Assembly (NCBI RefSeq): GCF_900117445.1
Contig: NZ_FPEJ01000009.1
Coordinates: forward strand, 124,001 to 188,000
Reading direction: 5' to 3'
DNA: 64,000 nt
From: Hyphomicrobium sp. NDB2Meth4
GTDB lineage: Bacteria > Pseudomonadota > Alphaproteobacteria > Rhizobiales > Hyphomicrobiaceae
Part shown: in pieces, positions 17,023-26,040 of the stretch
How positions within the stretch are numbered: the first letter of the stretch is position 1
How the letters are laid out: the number at the start of each line of letters is the position of its first letter
Notes under the pieces: generated by a model
Seen by the model: only the letters and a program-made list of their open reading frames with translations
The model's database searches: none
What the model was told of the DNA's origin: nothing
Translations under genes and position numbers: made by a program

Positions 17023-17418
17023 ATGATGCGTTTGCTCGTTCTCGTTGCGGCCGTAGGTGCCGCGGTTGCGGTTTCTGCAAAAGCCGGTGAACTGTGCGTC
17101 GCCTGCGACGAGCCGTCGGCGACCTATCGGTGTTCGATCGAGCAGCCCTCGGAGAAATATCAGCTCAAGGGTGGGCTCGCCGGCGAAGTCTGCAGCAAGG
17201 TGCTGGCGAAAAAGGGCGCGCACCAAAAGTGCCATATCGCGGAGGTGCCGGAGGGCGCCGCTTGCGAGGGCGCGGAGCGTGTTGTCACCATTACCGATTA
17301 CCAGCGCGCGGTAAGCGACAGCGGCGAATCCACCTACGAGGTGGGCGCATTGGAAATCGCGCGGCGTAACGTGCACGATACGTGGCTGTGCGTGACGTCG
17401 ATTTTCAAAGATTGCTGA
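17023..17418 (+). CDS. secreted protein with eight cysteines, function unknown
   Basis: 131 residues from ATG 17023 (AAGGAACC upstream). A signal peptide (about 1-21, ending VSAKA) leads to a mature domain with eight Cys, including CVAC near the start and a C-terminal pair (WLCVTSIFKDC). The even number suggests four disulfides in the periplasm. Nothing in it matches a family I know. It is divergently placed from the TMEM175/ruvB unit and followed by the S41 protease on the same strand. Confidence 0.75.
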   Translation: MMRLLVLVAAVGAAVAVSAKAGELCVACDEPSATYRCSIEQPSEKYQLKGGLAGEVCSKVLAKKGAHQKCHIAEVPEGAACEGAERVVTITDYQRAVSDSGESTYEVGALEIARRNVHDTWLCVTSIFKDC

Positions 17419-17533
17419 TTTGTAAGGCGCCGCGGCCGATTCGGCGGCGCTATCCTCCTCGCATCGCAGACTTCTGCCCCTACATTGCAGGTGTCGCTGC
17501 GGGCGCGATTGCGCCCGTGTGAGGAAGCCTCGA

Positions 17534-18799
17534 ATGAGGAAGATAGACATGCGAGCACTCGTGCGCTCTGGAGCTTTGGCCGTTGCCGTTGCTGGTGCGC
17601 AGGCGTTTCCCTCTCTGATATCGGAGGCGCGCGCATACGAGCCCAAGCGCGAAGACGAGACCGCCGTCTACGAGGAAGTGTGGCGCCTGGTGCGCGAGCG
17701 GTTTTATGACCCGAAACTGAAAGGGCTCGACTGGCAGGCGATGGGCGATAAGCACCGCGCCGCCTATGCCGCGGCCAAAACGGATAGCCAGCGTTCGACT
17801 GCGATCAACGCGCTGCTCGGCGAACTCGATGCCTCGCACACGCATCACTACACGAAAGACGAGACGGCCTATTACGAGCTGGTCGATATCTTCGCTTATC
17901 CGCTGCGGCGGCAGATCCCGAAGCACTTCTCGGGCGGCAAGGTGCGCTACGCCGGCGTTGGCATGTTCACCCGCGATATCAATGGCAAGACATTCGTGAC
18001 GGCAGTGTTTCCGAACGGTCCTGCCGAGAAGGCAGGGCTTCTCGCCGGGGACGAGATCGTTGCAGCGGACGGCAAGCCGTTCCAGCAGGTCGGCTCGTTT
18101 CGCGGCAAGGCGGGCGAGAAGGTTGCGCTGGCCGTGCGGCGCGCGGCTGGAGAGGCCACGATCGACATCGTTGTTGCTCCGAAGTGGATCGATCCGGGCG
18201 AGATATTCGAGGCCGCCGTGCGCGACAGCGCGCGCATCATCGAGGCGAACGGCAAGCGCATCGGCTACGTTCGCATCTATTCCTATGCCGGAAGCGAATA
18301 CCAGCGCCAGCTCGAGGACGTGCTGAGCGATGGCAAGCTGAAAGACGCCGATGCCCTGGTGTGGGATCTGCGCGATGGCTGGGGCGGTGCGCATCCAAGC
18401 TATCTCAGCATCTTCAACACCTATGGCCCGACGCTGGCGCTCACGGGGCGCAACGGGGCGACGCATCTCGTCGGCTATCGCTGGGGCAAGCCGGTGGCGA
18501 TGCTGGTCAATGACGGCACACGATCGGGCAAGGAAGTGCTGGCGTACGGTTTCAAGAAGAACGGCTTCGGGCAGGTCGTCGGCGAGCGAACGGCCGGCGC
18601 GCTGCTGGCCGGTACGGCATTCCTGTTGTCGGACGGCAGTCTGCTGATCCTTGCCGTCGAGGACGCTGCGGTCGATGGCGAGCGGCTCGAAGGCAAAGGC
18701 GTAGCGCCGACAATCGAGGTGCCGTTCGACGTGCGCTATGCGGCGGGCAAGGATCCGCAGCTCGACCGCGCCATCGCCGTGCTGGCGGACGGCGCGTAA
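17534..18799 (+). CDS. S41 family C-terminal-processing-type peptidase
   Basis: 421 residues from ATG 17534 (GAGGAAG upstream). A signal peptide leads into an N-terminal helical cap (about 40-125). A PDZ domain follows (about 130-215: TAVFPNGPAEKAGLLAGDEI), then a TSPc/S41 protease domain (about 220-410). The likely nucleophile Ser is in VNDGTRSGKEVLAYGFKK and the general-base Lys is a few residues on, followed by GQVVGERTAGALL. It is expected to trim periplasmic protein C-termini. The serine segment (TRSGKE) differs from the common S-A-S-E form, so specificity is unclear. Confidence 0.85.
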   Translation: MRKIDMRALVRSGALAVAVAGAQAFPSLISEARAYEPKREDETAVYEEVWRLVRERFYDPKLKGLDWQAMGDKHRAAYAAAKTDSQRSTAINALLGELDASHTHHYTKDETAYYELVDIFAYPLRRQIPKHFSGGKVRYAGVGMFTRDINGKTFVTAVFPNGPAEKAGLLAGDEIVAADGKPFQQVGSFRGKAGEKVALAVRRAAGEATIDIVVAPKWIDPGEIFEAAVRDSARIIEANGKRIGYVRIYSYAGSEYQRQLEDVLSDGKLKDADALVWDLRDGWGGAHPSYLSIFNTYGPTLALTGRNGATHLVGYRWGKPVAMLVNDGTRSGKEVLAYGFKKNGFGQVVGERTAGALLAGTAFLLSDGSLLILAVEDAAVDGERLEGKGVAPTIEVPFDVRYAAGKDPQLDRAIAVLADGA

Positions 18800-18802
18800 A
18801 GA

Positions 18803-19276
18803 TCAGCCCGGCGTCGACTTTATGCGCAGCTCAACGACGGTGACGCTGGGCTCGACGTTTTCCTTGTGCGCTTCGTCCACGATCGGCTGCAGGCTATAGG
18901 CGTCATCGCGCTCACCAACGAGCAGCTTGGCGGTTTCAGACTCGCTCGCGCCTGCGACCCTGCCGATATAGGTCTGCTGAAGGATGGCCGGCGTCAGCTT
19001 GCGATCGGACGGACCCAGCACGGACCAGATCAGAACGCGCTTGCCGGTAAGCGCCGTCTGACTGCCGACGCGCTTCACCTCGCCAATGTAGACCTCGCCC
19101 GGGCCGTTGCCTGCCGGCTTGAAGGCGCAGTGCATCAACTTGGTCTGGCTGTCGGGAGCGGTGTCTTTCTCAGCGTGCTCGGCGAGTGTGCAGGTCAAAA
19201 TGCCGACGTCGGTCTGCATTGCGGCTGTGGCAGACACAGCGCCAGCGAGTTGAGCGGCAAGGATGATTGGCAGCAT
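18803..19276 (-). CDS. DUF992 domain secreted protein
   Basis: 157 residues with a signal peptide (about 1-19) and the DUF992 pattern: DVGILTCTLAE, MHCAFKP, YIGEVKRVG, LIWSVLGPS, YIGRVAGAS, AKLLVGERDDAYSLQP. DUF992 proteins are periplasmic, almost confined to Hyphomicrobiales, and of unknown function. A GGAGGA ribosome site precedes ATG 19276. Its stop faces the stop of the S41 protease gene 3 nt away. Confidence 0.87.
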   Translation of the reverse strand: MLPIILAAQLAGAVSATAAMQTDVGILTCTLAEHAEKDTAPDSQTKLMHCAFKPAGNGPGEVYIGEVKRVGSQTALTGKRVLIWSVLGPSDRKLTPAILQQTYIGRVAGASESETAKLLVGERDDAYSLQPIVDEAHKENVEPSVTVVELRIKSTPG

Positions 19277-19336
19277 GGGAAATCCTCCATCGTCGGGGAG
19301 GAAACGCCCAGAGCGCCGATCCGTTGCGCCGTTATG

Positions 19337-19750
19337 TCAGTCAGGAACAATATCGGCCTGAATCAGCACCTGACGCACGACGATGGACACGACGCCGGCG
19401 AGGAAGGCCAGATAAGGGCGAGCGTCGTGCAACTCGAGCGGCAGCAGCAGGGCAGCCCCAGCAAAGGCGATGATCGCGACGGCGGCGGCCGCCATCCACG
19501 ACAATGCGCCGGTGCGCCACACAACGGCGGCGAGAATGATGCCAGTGAGGACCGAGGGCACAGCCGACCAGACAAATGTGGCGAGCGCTGCCTCGCCAAG
19601 CCCGCCGACGTTATCGGGGACGAAGCTGTTCAGTCCGGTTGCGCGCGCCAAGGCAACGAAAATGACGACACCCAATCCGGCGAAGAAAGGCGCGGCCAGT
19701 GCATAGAGCAGAAACGTCCAGAGTGCGCGTTGACCGTTAGATACCATCAT
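19337..19750 (-). CDS. four-helix membrane protein downstream of ruvA
   Basis: 137 residues with about four membrane helices (about 10-34, 56-76, 82-104 and 112-130) and few charged residues. It starts 10 nt after the ruvA stop and is almost certainly in the ruvCA transcript. The start may be the first or the second ATG (19750 or 19747). No family recognised. It occupies the position where ruvB is normally found. Confidence 0.78.
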   Translation of the reverse strand: MMVSNGQRALWTFLLYALAAPFFAGLGVVIFVALARATGLNSFVPDNVGGLGEAALATFVWSAVPSVLTGIILAAVVWRTGALSWMAAAAVAIIAFAGAALLLPLELHDARPYLAFLAGVVSIVVRQVLIQADIVPD

Positions 19751-19760
19751 TACTCAGGCG

Positions 19761-20375
19761 TCAGCGCGCCAGCTCCTTAAGTCCACGGCGGATGAGCTTG
19801 GCGGTGTCCGCGCCTTCGCCCAGCTCCTTCATGGCCACCGCTACGGCGGCCGAGGCTTGAGCTGGTTGATAGCCCAGATTTGACAATGCCGACATGGCTT
19901 CGGCCGCGGCATTGTTCTCCGGCGGCGCCCCGGCCCCATGGCCGGCGGCCGGGATCGTGAGGCCGGCTGCGGTCAGGCCAGGCGCCTTGTCCTTCAGCTC
20001 GGCGACGATACGCATCGCCAGCTTCTTGCCTATGCCCGGCGCCTGCTCGACGCTGGCCCAGTCTCCCAACGCTATGGCGTTGGCCAGCTCCTGCGGCGAG
20101 AGCGTGCCGAGGAGGCCGAGCGCCACCTTCGAGCCCACGCCTTGCACGTTCTGCAACGTGCGGAACCAGGACCGCTCGACTTCGCTGGCGAAGCCAAACA
20201 GGCGGATCGAATCCTCGCGCACATGGGTGTCGATGGTGAGCGAGACCTCGTCGCCGATTTTAAGGTTGCGCAGCGTACGCGAGGAGGCCTGGACCTCGTA
20301 GCCGACGCCGCCCACGTCGACGATGAGGAAGCCCTCGCCAATGGCGTCTACCTTGCCTCGCAGCTTGCCGATCAT
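19761..20375 (-). CDS. ruvA: Holliday junction branch migration protein RuvA
   Basis: RuvA grips the four-way junction and loads RuvB. The OB-fold N-terminus is [15 protein letters not shown]; helix-hairpin-helix motifs include [16 protein letters not shown] and [19 protein letters not shown]. The C-terminal domain III (about 155-204) that contacts RuvB contains [14 protein letters not shown]. 204 residues is normal. A GGGGGAGAA ribosome site is present. It lies 41 nt downstream of ruvC. Confidence 0.97.
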   Translation of the reverse strand: MIGKLRGKVDAIGEGFLIVDVGGVGYEVQASSRTLRNLKIGDEVSLTIDTHVREDSIRLFGFASEVERSWFRTLQNVQGVGSKVALGLLGTLSPQELANAIALGDWASVEQAPGIGKKLAMRIVAELKDKAPGLTAAGLTIPAAGHGAGAPPENNAAAEAMSALSNLGYQPAQASAAVAVAMKELGEGADTAKLIRRGLKELAR

Positions 20376-20416
20376 TGATGGTTCTCCCCCGGCCGGCGGA
20401 TCTCGCGCGGCAGCAT

Positions 20417-20932
20417 CTATCGCCGGGCGGCGACGGCCAGGCGCACCCGCGCCTGACGATGGTTGGCATGACAGATGGCGATTGCAAGCGCATCTGCCTC
20501 GTCCGCGCTTTCCACTTTCGCCTTCGGTAGCAGGAAACCGATCATGGCCTCGATCTGGCGTTTTTCGGCGTGCCCGGCGCCGGTCACCGACTTCTTGACG
20601 AGGTTGGGCGGATATTCGGCCACGACCAGACCGCCCATGGCCGGGGCCAGCAGCGCCATGCCGCGCGCCTGCCCGAGCTTCAAGGTGGAGCGGGCGTTGT
20701 CGTTGACGAAGGTTTCTTCCACCGCTGCCTCGTGCGGCTTGAAGGCGGCGATGACGCTGGCAATGCCCTCAAATAATTCGCGCAACCGGTAGGCGAGGTC
20801 GAGGTCGGTGGGCGCGGTGATGAGACCGCTGGCGACGTAGCTGAGGCGGACGCCGTCGCTGTCGACGACGCCCCAGCCAGTGCGGCGCAATCCAGGGTCG
20901 ATACCGATGATGCGTGTGAAGGTTGTGCCCAT
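20417..20932 (-). CDS. ruvC: crossover junction endodeoxyribonuclease RuvC
   Basis: RuvC resolves Holliday junctions by paired nicks. RNase H-fold catalytic acids are visible: Asp in [15 protein letters not shown], Glu in AAVEETFVN, and the late acidic pair in [15 protein letters not shown]. Start 20932 gives [14 protein letters not shown], the usual length (171 aa); the frame extends to 20950. It heads the ruvCA unit. Confidence 0.97.
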   Translation of the reverse strand: MGTTFTRIIGIDPGLRRTGWGVVDSDGVRLSYVASGLITAPTDLDLAYRLRELFEGIASVIAAFKPHEAAVEETFVNDNARSTLKLGQARGMALLAPAMGGLVVAEYPPNLVKKSVTGAGHAEKRQIEAMIGFLLPKAKVESADEADALAIAICHANHRQARVRLAVAARR

Positions 20933-21285
20933 GATCGCGACGCATAGCACGAAGCCGATTCGCCGCAGTGCCTATGGTGCATCGCGGCCGGAAATTCCGG
21001 CGAGACAAATAGTTGGCGGGCGCGGCCGGTGCATGGGCTGTGGCCCCTCCCCGCTAAATCTGGGGGGATGCGGCAGGCTGGCCGTTGCTGGGCATTTTGG
21101 AGCGGCGTAATTTCACGGCGTATTTATCGTTTCAAATTATTTATCGCTTTTCGCGGTTGCTCGGGCTCGCCGACAAGGTTTCCGGATCATTGAGCCTCGC
21201 GCCGCTTTGAACTTGTGCAGTGACACTGGACTTTCGGGAGAGACGCATCTTGGCGCTGCGTTGTCCGCGACCTCGAGCCGTCGCC

Positions 21286-22176
21286 ATGCTCGACGGACTA
21301 CCGCCGGCCCTCGCCGGCGATATGGCTTTCCGCATTTTCTGTACGCCCGAGCTTTCGCAGCATCGGAGCGCCAATCACGACATCCTGACGGCGCGGGCGC
21401 GGTTTCACTTGCGCAATGCGCGCTGGCAAGTGGTGCCAACGCCGGTTGGCGAGGTGCAGGCCTACGTCTACGAGCCCGACGGCCAGCCGCGCGGAACCGT
21501 GATGCTGGTGCACGGCTGGACCAGCGAAGCGGCGTTCATGACAGCCTTTACCGAGCCGCTACGCCGTTCAGGAATGCGCGTTGTCGCGTTCGATTTTCCG
21601 GCGCATGGCCTCAGCCCGGGGCGGCGCACGAACCTTGCCGATTGCGCGCGGGCGATGCTCGCCGTGTGCGATTACTTCGGGCCGATCGACGGCGTCGTGG
21701 CGCACTCGTTCGGCGGCTTCGTTGCGTTGCTGGTGGCGGAGGGCGGACCGCCACTCGATCACGCACACCGGATCGGGCATTTCGTGCTGATCTCGTGTCC
21801 GAACCGGTTGTCAGAGGTCACGCGCGACTTCGGTAAGACGCTGAACCTCTGCCCCGCAGCGCAGCGTGCCTATGAGCGGCATCTCGAGCGGGTCGGACAC
21901 AGGCCGGTGTCGACGTTCTCGGCCGCGGCGCTGCTGCGCGAGGTCGAGGCCCCGGTGCTGATCGTGCATGGGCGGGAGGACGAAGAAGTTGCGTTCCAGA
22001 ACGCCGAGGACATCGTCGCGGCGCACCCCGGTGCGCGGCTCATGGCGTTCGAGGGGCTTGGCCATCGCAACGTGCTGTTCGCGCCGCCCGTATTCCGCGC
22101 GGTGATGAATGAGCTGGCGCCGCGGGATGCGGCTCCGGCACGGCGCGTCGATCGGGATATCAAAGCTTCGGCGTAG
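21286..22176 (+). CDS. alpha/beta hydrolase
   Basis: About 296 residues from ATG 21286; a GTG at 21220 would add 22. Alpha/beta-hydrolase landmarks: the oxyanion strand VMLVHGWTSEAAFM, the nucleophile elbow VVAHSFGGFVALL (G-H-S-F-G-like, Ser), the acid segment VLIVHGREDEEV (Asp) and the catalytic His in EGLGHRNVLF. No signal peptide is visible, so it is probably cytoplasmic. Substrate unknown. It is divergent from ruvC and followed by the 2OG oxygenase gene. Confidence 0.88.
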   Translation: MLDGLPPALAGDMAFRIFCTPELSQHRSANHDILTARARFHLRNARWQVVPTPVGEVQAYVYEPDGQPRGTVMLVHGWTSEAAFMTAFTEPLRRSGMRVVAFDFPAHGLSPGRRTNLADCARAMLAVCDYFGPIDGVVAHSFGGFVALLVAEGGPPLDHAHRIGHFVLISCPNRLSEVTRDFGKTLNLCPAAQRAYERHLERVGHRPVSTFSAAALLREVEAPVLIVHGREDEEVAFQNAEDIVAAHPGARLMAFEGLGHRNVLFAPPVFRAVMNELAPRDAAPARRVDRDIKASA

Positions 22177-22294
22177 TCCGGCCGCACTCCGCAACGAGTG
22201 AACAGTGGACAGCGATCGCTGTTTGACCTTGCTCAAGTTTGGTCGACCTCAGCATCCCTAGCGTTTCACCGATCAACGAAGATCGGGGGATCAT

Positions 22295-22942
22295 ATGCTT
22301 ACGCTTGCGGAGAAGACTGCTGCGGACACATTCCTCGGATGCCTGGAGCGCTCGTTGCACGTTGAGCAACCGTTCGATTATTGGTTGCTCGATGGTGCGT
22401 TGCCTGAAGGCGATATTGACGCCGTAATAGACCTTCCATTCGCGCCGCCCGGCGCCGACGGTTTCAACGGCCGCCGCGAGACCAACAATTCGGCGCGCAC
22501 ATTCTTCAATGCCGAGAACCAGAAGCGCTTTCCGGTGATCCTGCGGATCGTCGAGGCGTTCAAGGATAGACGCGTCATCGAGGCGATCGAGCGCACGACG
22601 GGCGCAAACCTCGATGATACGAGGTTGCGCATCGAATACTGCCAGGATGCGCCGGGCTTCTGGCTCGAGCCGCATACCGACATTGCCGTCAAGAAGTTCA
22701 CGATGCTCGTCTACCTATCGAGCGCGCCGGCATTGCGTATGTGCGGCACCGACATTCATGAAGGTCCGCCAGACTATAAGTACGTGGCGACCGCTCCGTA
22801 CGGGCGCAACCTCGGTGTGATCTTCATTCCGGCGCACAACACTTGGCACGGCGTGGGGCAACACCCGCTGACAGGTTTGCGCCGCTCGATCATCATCAAC
22901 TACGTGACGGCCGATTGGCGCGATACGTACGAGCTTGCCTGA
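22295..22942 (+). CDS. 2OG-Fe(II) oxygenase family protein
   Basis: 215 residues. The double-stranded beta-helix iron triad is visible: His127 and Asp129 in EPHTDIAVKKFTMLVYLS, and the distal His185 in NTWHGVGQHPLTGLRRS. Arg196-197 are positioned to bind the 2-oxoglutarate carboxylate. An N-terminal region names the family only loosely (YWLLDGALPEGDIDAVIDL). Substrates of close relatives include protein side chains and sugars; none can be assigned here. It lies between the hydrolase and a minus-strand secreted gene. Confidence 0.85.
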   Translation: MLTLAEKTAADTFLGCLERSLHVEQPFDYWLLDGALPEGDIDAVIDLPFAPPGADGFNGRRETNNSARTFFNAENQKRFPVILRIVEAFKDRRVIEAIERTTGANLDDTRLRIEYCQDAPGFWLEPHTDIAVKKFTMLVYLSSAPALRMCGTDIHEGPPDYKYVATAPYGRNLGVIFIPAHNTWHGVGQHPLTGLRRSIIINYVTADWRDTYELA

Positions 22943-22960
22943 CGCGCGAGGGCGGGTCGC

Positions 22961-23401
22961 TCAACCGGCTTCGCCCTGCTCACAGCGGATCTTGCCGGTG
23001 AGGACCTCGCCCATCTGTGCGTATCGGTAAGTTCCCGTGCAGGCCTTTGCCCGGCACGTCGTATCGATCAGCAACTGCACCGGCTCGGGCTCACCGCCGT
23101 TGTAGCGCGACAGCGATATGCGGAAGACGTCGTCGCCCACCCAGAACTGCTCGATGTCGTCCGACGCAAAGTAGATGGGGTTTACTTTTCGCCCATCTTT
23201 GCCCGCGCGACGCGCGGCTGCATCGATCTGGCCGACGGCGATCCTGCCGGCCGTGCCTTGGTTGAAGGTCAGCAGCACGTTAAGGTCGATCGACGCGTCG
23301 ACTGCCTTGCAAGTGTAGTCCCAGTTCGCCGTGGCCCAGGCCGGTCCGCTGCCCGCGCCAAGCACAGCCACGAACATCGCGCCGACCGCCGCTATACGCA
23401 T
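22961..23401 (-). CDS. secreted protein of unknown function
   Basis: 146 residues with a clear signal peptide (about 1-23, ending AWA-T). The mature part has four Cys (YTCKAVD, TTCRAKACTG, KIRCEQ) and alternating hydrophobic strands, suggesting a small beta-rich periplasmic domain. A GGGAG ribosome site supports the start at 23401. It lies 10 nt downstream of yebC on the same strand and may be co-transcribed. No family recognised. Confidence 0.77.
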   Translation of the reverse strand: MRIAAVGAMFVAVLGAGSGPAWATANWDYTCKAVDASIDLNVLLTFNQGTAGRIAVGQIDAAARRAGKDGRKVNPIYFASDDIEQFWVGDDVFRISLSRYNGGEPEPVQLLIDTTCRAKACTGTYRYAQMGEVLTGKIRCEQGEAG

Positions 23402-23411
23402 TGGGCACTCC

Positions 23412-24161
23412 CTACGCGGCAGTGAGCTTCTTCAGGACTTCGTCGGAGATCTCGAAGTTGGCGTAGACGTTCTGCACGTCGTCGTCGTCTTCGAGCGCTG
23501 CGATCATCTTCATGATGCTCTGCGCGCGCTCTTCATCGACCTGGGTGGTGAGGTTCGGCTTCCACACGGCTTTGACGCCGGAGGGCGGACCCAGCTTCTC
23601 TTCGAGCGCGGCGGCCACGGTGCCGAGGCTTTCGAACTCGGTGGCGATGACGTGGCCGTCCTCGTCGGAGACGACATCATCGGCACCGGCCTCGATGGCG
23701 GCTTCGATCACTGCGTCGGCAGAGCCGACCTTCGCTGGATAGGTGATCTCACCGACGTGGTTGAACATGTGCGAAACCGAACCGGTGGCGCCGAGGTTGC
23801 CGCCGTACTTGGTGAACACGGCACGCACCGCACCGCCGGTGCGGTTGCGGTTGTCGGTCAGCGCTTCGGCGATCACGGCGATGCCGCCGGGACCATAGCC
23901 CTCGTAGCGGATCGCCTCGTAGTTTTCGGCGTCGCCGCCGGCCGCCTTCTTGATGGCGCGCTCGATGTTGTCCTTGGGCATGTTCTCGGCGCGTGCGGCC
24001 TGAATGGCGAGGCGCAGGCGCGGGTTCATGCCGGGATCGGGCGAGCCCATCTTGGCCGCCACGGTGATTTCACGACCGAGCTTGGAGAACATTTTGGCGC
24101 GGGCCGCGTCGGCACGGCCCTTCTTGTGCATGATGTTCTTAAATGCTGAATGGCCAGCCAT
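23412..24161 (-). CDS. yebC: YebC/PmpR family transcriptional regulator or translation factor
   Basis: 249 residues starting [19 protein letters not shown], the invariant YebC N-terminus. It continues through [42 protein letters not shown] and EYVP-type C-terminal parts. Family members have been described as DNA-binding regulators and, more recently, as factors that help ribosomes on difficult peptide motifs. The gene neighbours ruvC in many bacteria, as it does here in the ancestral order. Confidence 0.96.
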   Translation of the reverse strand: MAGHSAFKNIMHKKGRADAARAKMFSKLGREITVAAKMGSPDPGMNPRLRLAIQAARAENMPKDNIERAIKKAAGGDAENYEAIRYEGYGPGGIAVIAEALTDNRNRTGGAVRAVFTKYGGNLGATGSVSHMFNHVGEITYPAKVGSADAVIEAAIEAGADDVVSDEDGHVIATEFESLGTVAAALEEKLGPPSGVKAVWKPNLTTQVDEERAQSIMKMIAALEDDDDVQNVYANFEISDEVLKKLTAA

Positions 24162-24242
24162 GGGAGCTCTTCTCGGATCGGGCTATCTGGATTTGCGGGA
24201 TTTATTGCGCGAGAGGGGGGGCCCCGGTCAAGCCCATCCCCG

Positions 24243-24390
24243 TTCTGTCATCCCGGAAGCGGCGAACGACGTTAGCCGTTATCGGGAGCCAGCAAGAAAA
24301 TCCATCGAAGATGCCCGTGGAGCCTGCGGCGCTTATCGTCTGGGTCCCGGGTCTCGCTCGCGATCGCTCGCTTCGCCCGGGATGACAGAA
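24243..24390. repeat. 148-bp intergenic element with 14-bp inverted ends
   Basis: The ends are perfect inverted repeats (ttctgtcatcccgg at 24243-24256, ccgggatgacagaa at 24377-24390). The right half holds a smaller fold, cccggg ... cccggg, around gcgatcgctcg. It fills nearly the whole gap between the yebC start and the next gene's stop. The pattern is that of a dispersed palindromic intergenic repeat, but no second copy is in this window. Confidence 0.65.
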
Positions 24391-24395
24391 AAACG

Positions 24396-25220
24396 CTAGG
24401 TCGCCCAGAAGGCCGGGGCGGCGGGCTCCAGGTGCGGGCCGATACGCAGCGCCCCGCAGGCGGTCGCCAGCCCTGTTTTATCGTCGATCTCGACGGCGAG
24501 GCCGGAGATGGTTGCCGGGCCGTTGGCCGGCTCGAAGCGCTGGCGCGGGATCTTGGTAATGAAGCGGTTGATCGGCTCTTCGATGTCCATGCCGAGGACC
24601 GAGTTGTAGTCCCCGCACATGCCGGCGTCAGAAATGTAGGCGGTGCCGTTGGGCAAGACGCGGTCGTCGGCCGTGGGCACGTGCGTGTGCGTGCCGACGA
24701 CGACGCTGGCGCGGCCATCGACGAAATAGCCCAGCGCCTGCTTCTCGCTGGTCGCTTCGGCGTGCATATCGATGAGGATTGCGTCGGCGCCCTGCTTGAG
24801 GCGGCAAGCCGTCAGCTCGGCATCGATGGCCCGGAAAGGATCATCCAGCTCGGGCATGAAGATGCGGCCCATGACGTTGATCACGAGCACGTCGGCGCCG
24901 CCCGCAGTCCTGATCAGCGAGGCGCCGCGGCCCGGCGTGCCCTTGGGGTAATTGACCGGGCGGATAAGCTGCGGATAGCGCTCAATGAAAACGAGCGCGT
25001 CCTTCTGATCGAAGGCGTGGTTGCCGAGCGTGACGGCGTCGGCGCCGGCTTCGATCAGCTCCTCCAAAATCGACTGGGTGATCCCGAAGCCGCCGGCGGA
25101 GTTCTCGGCATTGATGACGACGCAGTCGAGCGCGTAGCGGCGGCGCAGGCCCGGCAAGGCATCGACCACGGCTTTGCGACCGGAGCGGCCGACGATATCG
25201 CCAAGAAAGAGAAGTCGCAT
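24396..25220 (-). CDS. YmdB/TIGR00282-type metallophosphoesterase
   Basis: 274 residues with the complete signature of the TIGR00282 family: FLGDIVGRSGRKAV, INAENSAGGFGI, LGNHAFDQKD, IDMHAEATSEKQALGYF and VVGTHTHVPTADDRVLP. The Bacillus member YmdB is a di-iron phosphodiesterase acting on cyclic 2',3'-nucleotides. The ATG at 25220 directly follows the stop of the formyl-THF cyclo-ligase gene, so the two are co-transcribed. Its stop lies next to the 148-bp inverted-repeat element. Confidence 0.92.
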   Translation of the reverse strand: MRLLFLGDIVGRSGRKAVVDALPGLRRRYALDCVVINAENSAGGFGITQSILEELIEAGADAVTLGNHAFDQKDALVFIERYPQLIRPVNYPKGTPGRGASLIRTAGGADVLVINVMGRIFMPELDDPFRAIDAELTACRLKQGADAILIDMHAEATSEKQALGYFVDGRASVVVGTHTHVPTADDRVLPNGTAYISDAGMCGDYNSVLGMDIEEPINRFITKIPRQRFEPANGPATISGLAVEIDDKTGLATACGALRIGPHLEPAAPAFWAT

Positions 25221-25802
25221 TCAGGGTTCCAGGCAGCGCAGCGGTCCTGACGGCGTCAGGACCCAATCAAGCCGCTCGTCATAGCTCTGATGCGGAACGG
25301 CGTCGACCTTCAGCTCGTCGTAGGCGATGCCGACGGCGATGACAGGCTTAATGGCGCGCAACCTGTCGAGCGTGCGATCGTAAAAGCCTCCGCCGTAGCC
25401 GAGGCGGTAGCCGGCGGAATCGAAGGCGAGAAGCGGCACGAGCACTACGTCGGGCTCGAGCACCGGCTTATCGGGTAGCGGTTCGGCGATGCCCCACTGA
25501 ACCTTGCCCATCTCGTCGCCCGGCGCCCAGGCGCGGAAAACGAGCGGCTTGCCCTTGCCCTCCATTACCGGGAGGCAGAGGTGGTGGCCCTGGCCGTGCA
25601 GGTGGTGCAGGAGCTGGCCGGGGTCGATCTCGTCCCGGATCGCCGAAAAGCCGGAAATGGTGCTTCCTCGAGCGAGGTGAAGGAAAGAAAGACCGTGCGC
25701 AGCAAGCCGCGCCCCAGCGGCACTTCCGTGCGCCGCGAAGGCCGCGGCACGACGGGCGAGTGCCCGGGCTCTCTCTTCCCGTTTCTCCTCGCCAGTCTGC
25801 AT
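25221..25802 (-). CDS. ygfA: 5-formyltetrahydrofolate cyclo-ligase
   Basis: Converts 5-formyl-THF to 5,10-methenyl-THF with ATP. 193 residues from ATG 25802 (an upstream TTG at 25811 is less likely). Conserved parts are LCLPVMEGKGKPLVFRAW, DVVLVPLLAFDSAGYRLGYG with GGGFYDRTL (nucleotide/folate site), and the C-terminal DERLDWVLTP. It follows the 6S RNA locus, the ssrS-ygfA pairing known from enterics and alphaproteobacteria. Confidence 0.93.
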   Translation of the reverse strand: MQTGEEKREERARALARRAAAFAAHGSAAGARLAAHGLSFLHLARGSTISGFSAIRDEIDPGQLLHHLHGQGHHLCLPVMEGKGKPLVFRAWAPGDEMGKVQWGIAEPLPDKPVLEPDVVLVPLLAFDSAGYRLGYGGGFYDRTLDRLRAIKPVIAVGIAYDELKVDAVPHQSYDERLDWVLTPSGPLRCLEP

Positions 25803-25814
25803 CGAATTCAAATG

Positions 25815-25975
25815 CCGCGGTGGCCGTCGAAGCGGATGATCCCGCGCTGGTCCCTACGAGAGTAGGTGGGCGCCGTGTGTCCGAGACCACGGTCTCGGCC
25901 AGGGACAGCTCCCGTGCGGATCTTATAGGCCCCGGGGAACATATATGCTTCTAACGCACCCCGCAGCGGGGTGAA
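25815..25975 (-). ncRNA. ssrS: 6S RNA (SsrS), boundaries approximate
   Basis: 6S RNA mimics an open promoter and binds RNA polymerase holoenzyme. The 238-base gap between zapA and the cyclo-ligase gene is its expected location. Nested pairings make one long rod: 25829-25833 with 25947-25951, 25838-25845 with 25916-25922, and 25846-25855 with 25901-25909 (one bulge). These enclose an asymmetric bubble that holds a hairpin at 25881-25898 (ccgagacc / ggtctcgg). A rod with a central bubble is the 6S shape. The ends and the promoter are not resolved. Confidence 0.62.
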
Positions 25976-26040
25976 TGTAGACGATGGGCGATGAATTTTC
26001 CAGCTACAGCCAAGCGTTATCTGTGCAGCGCTGGCGGGCT

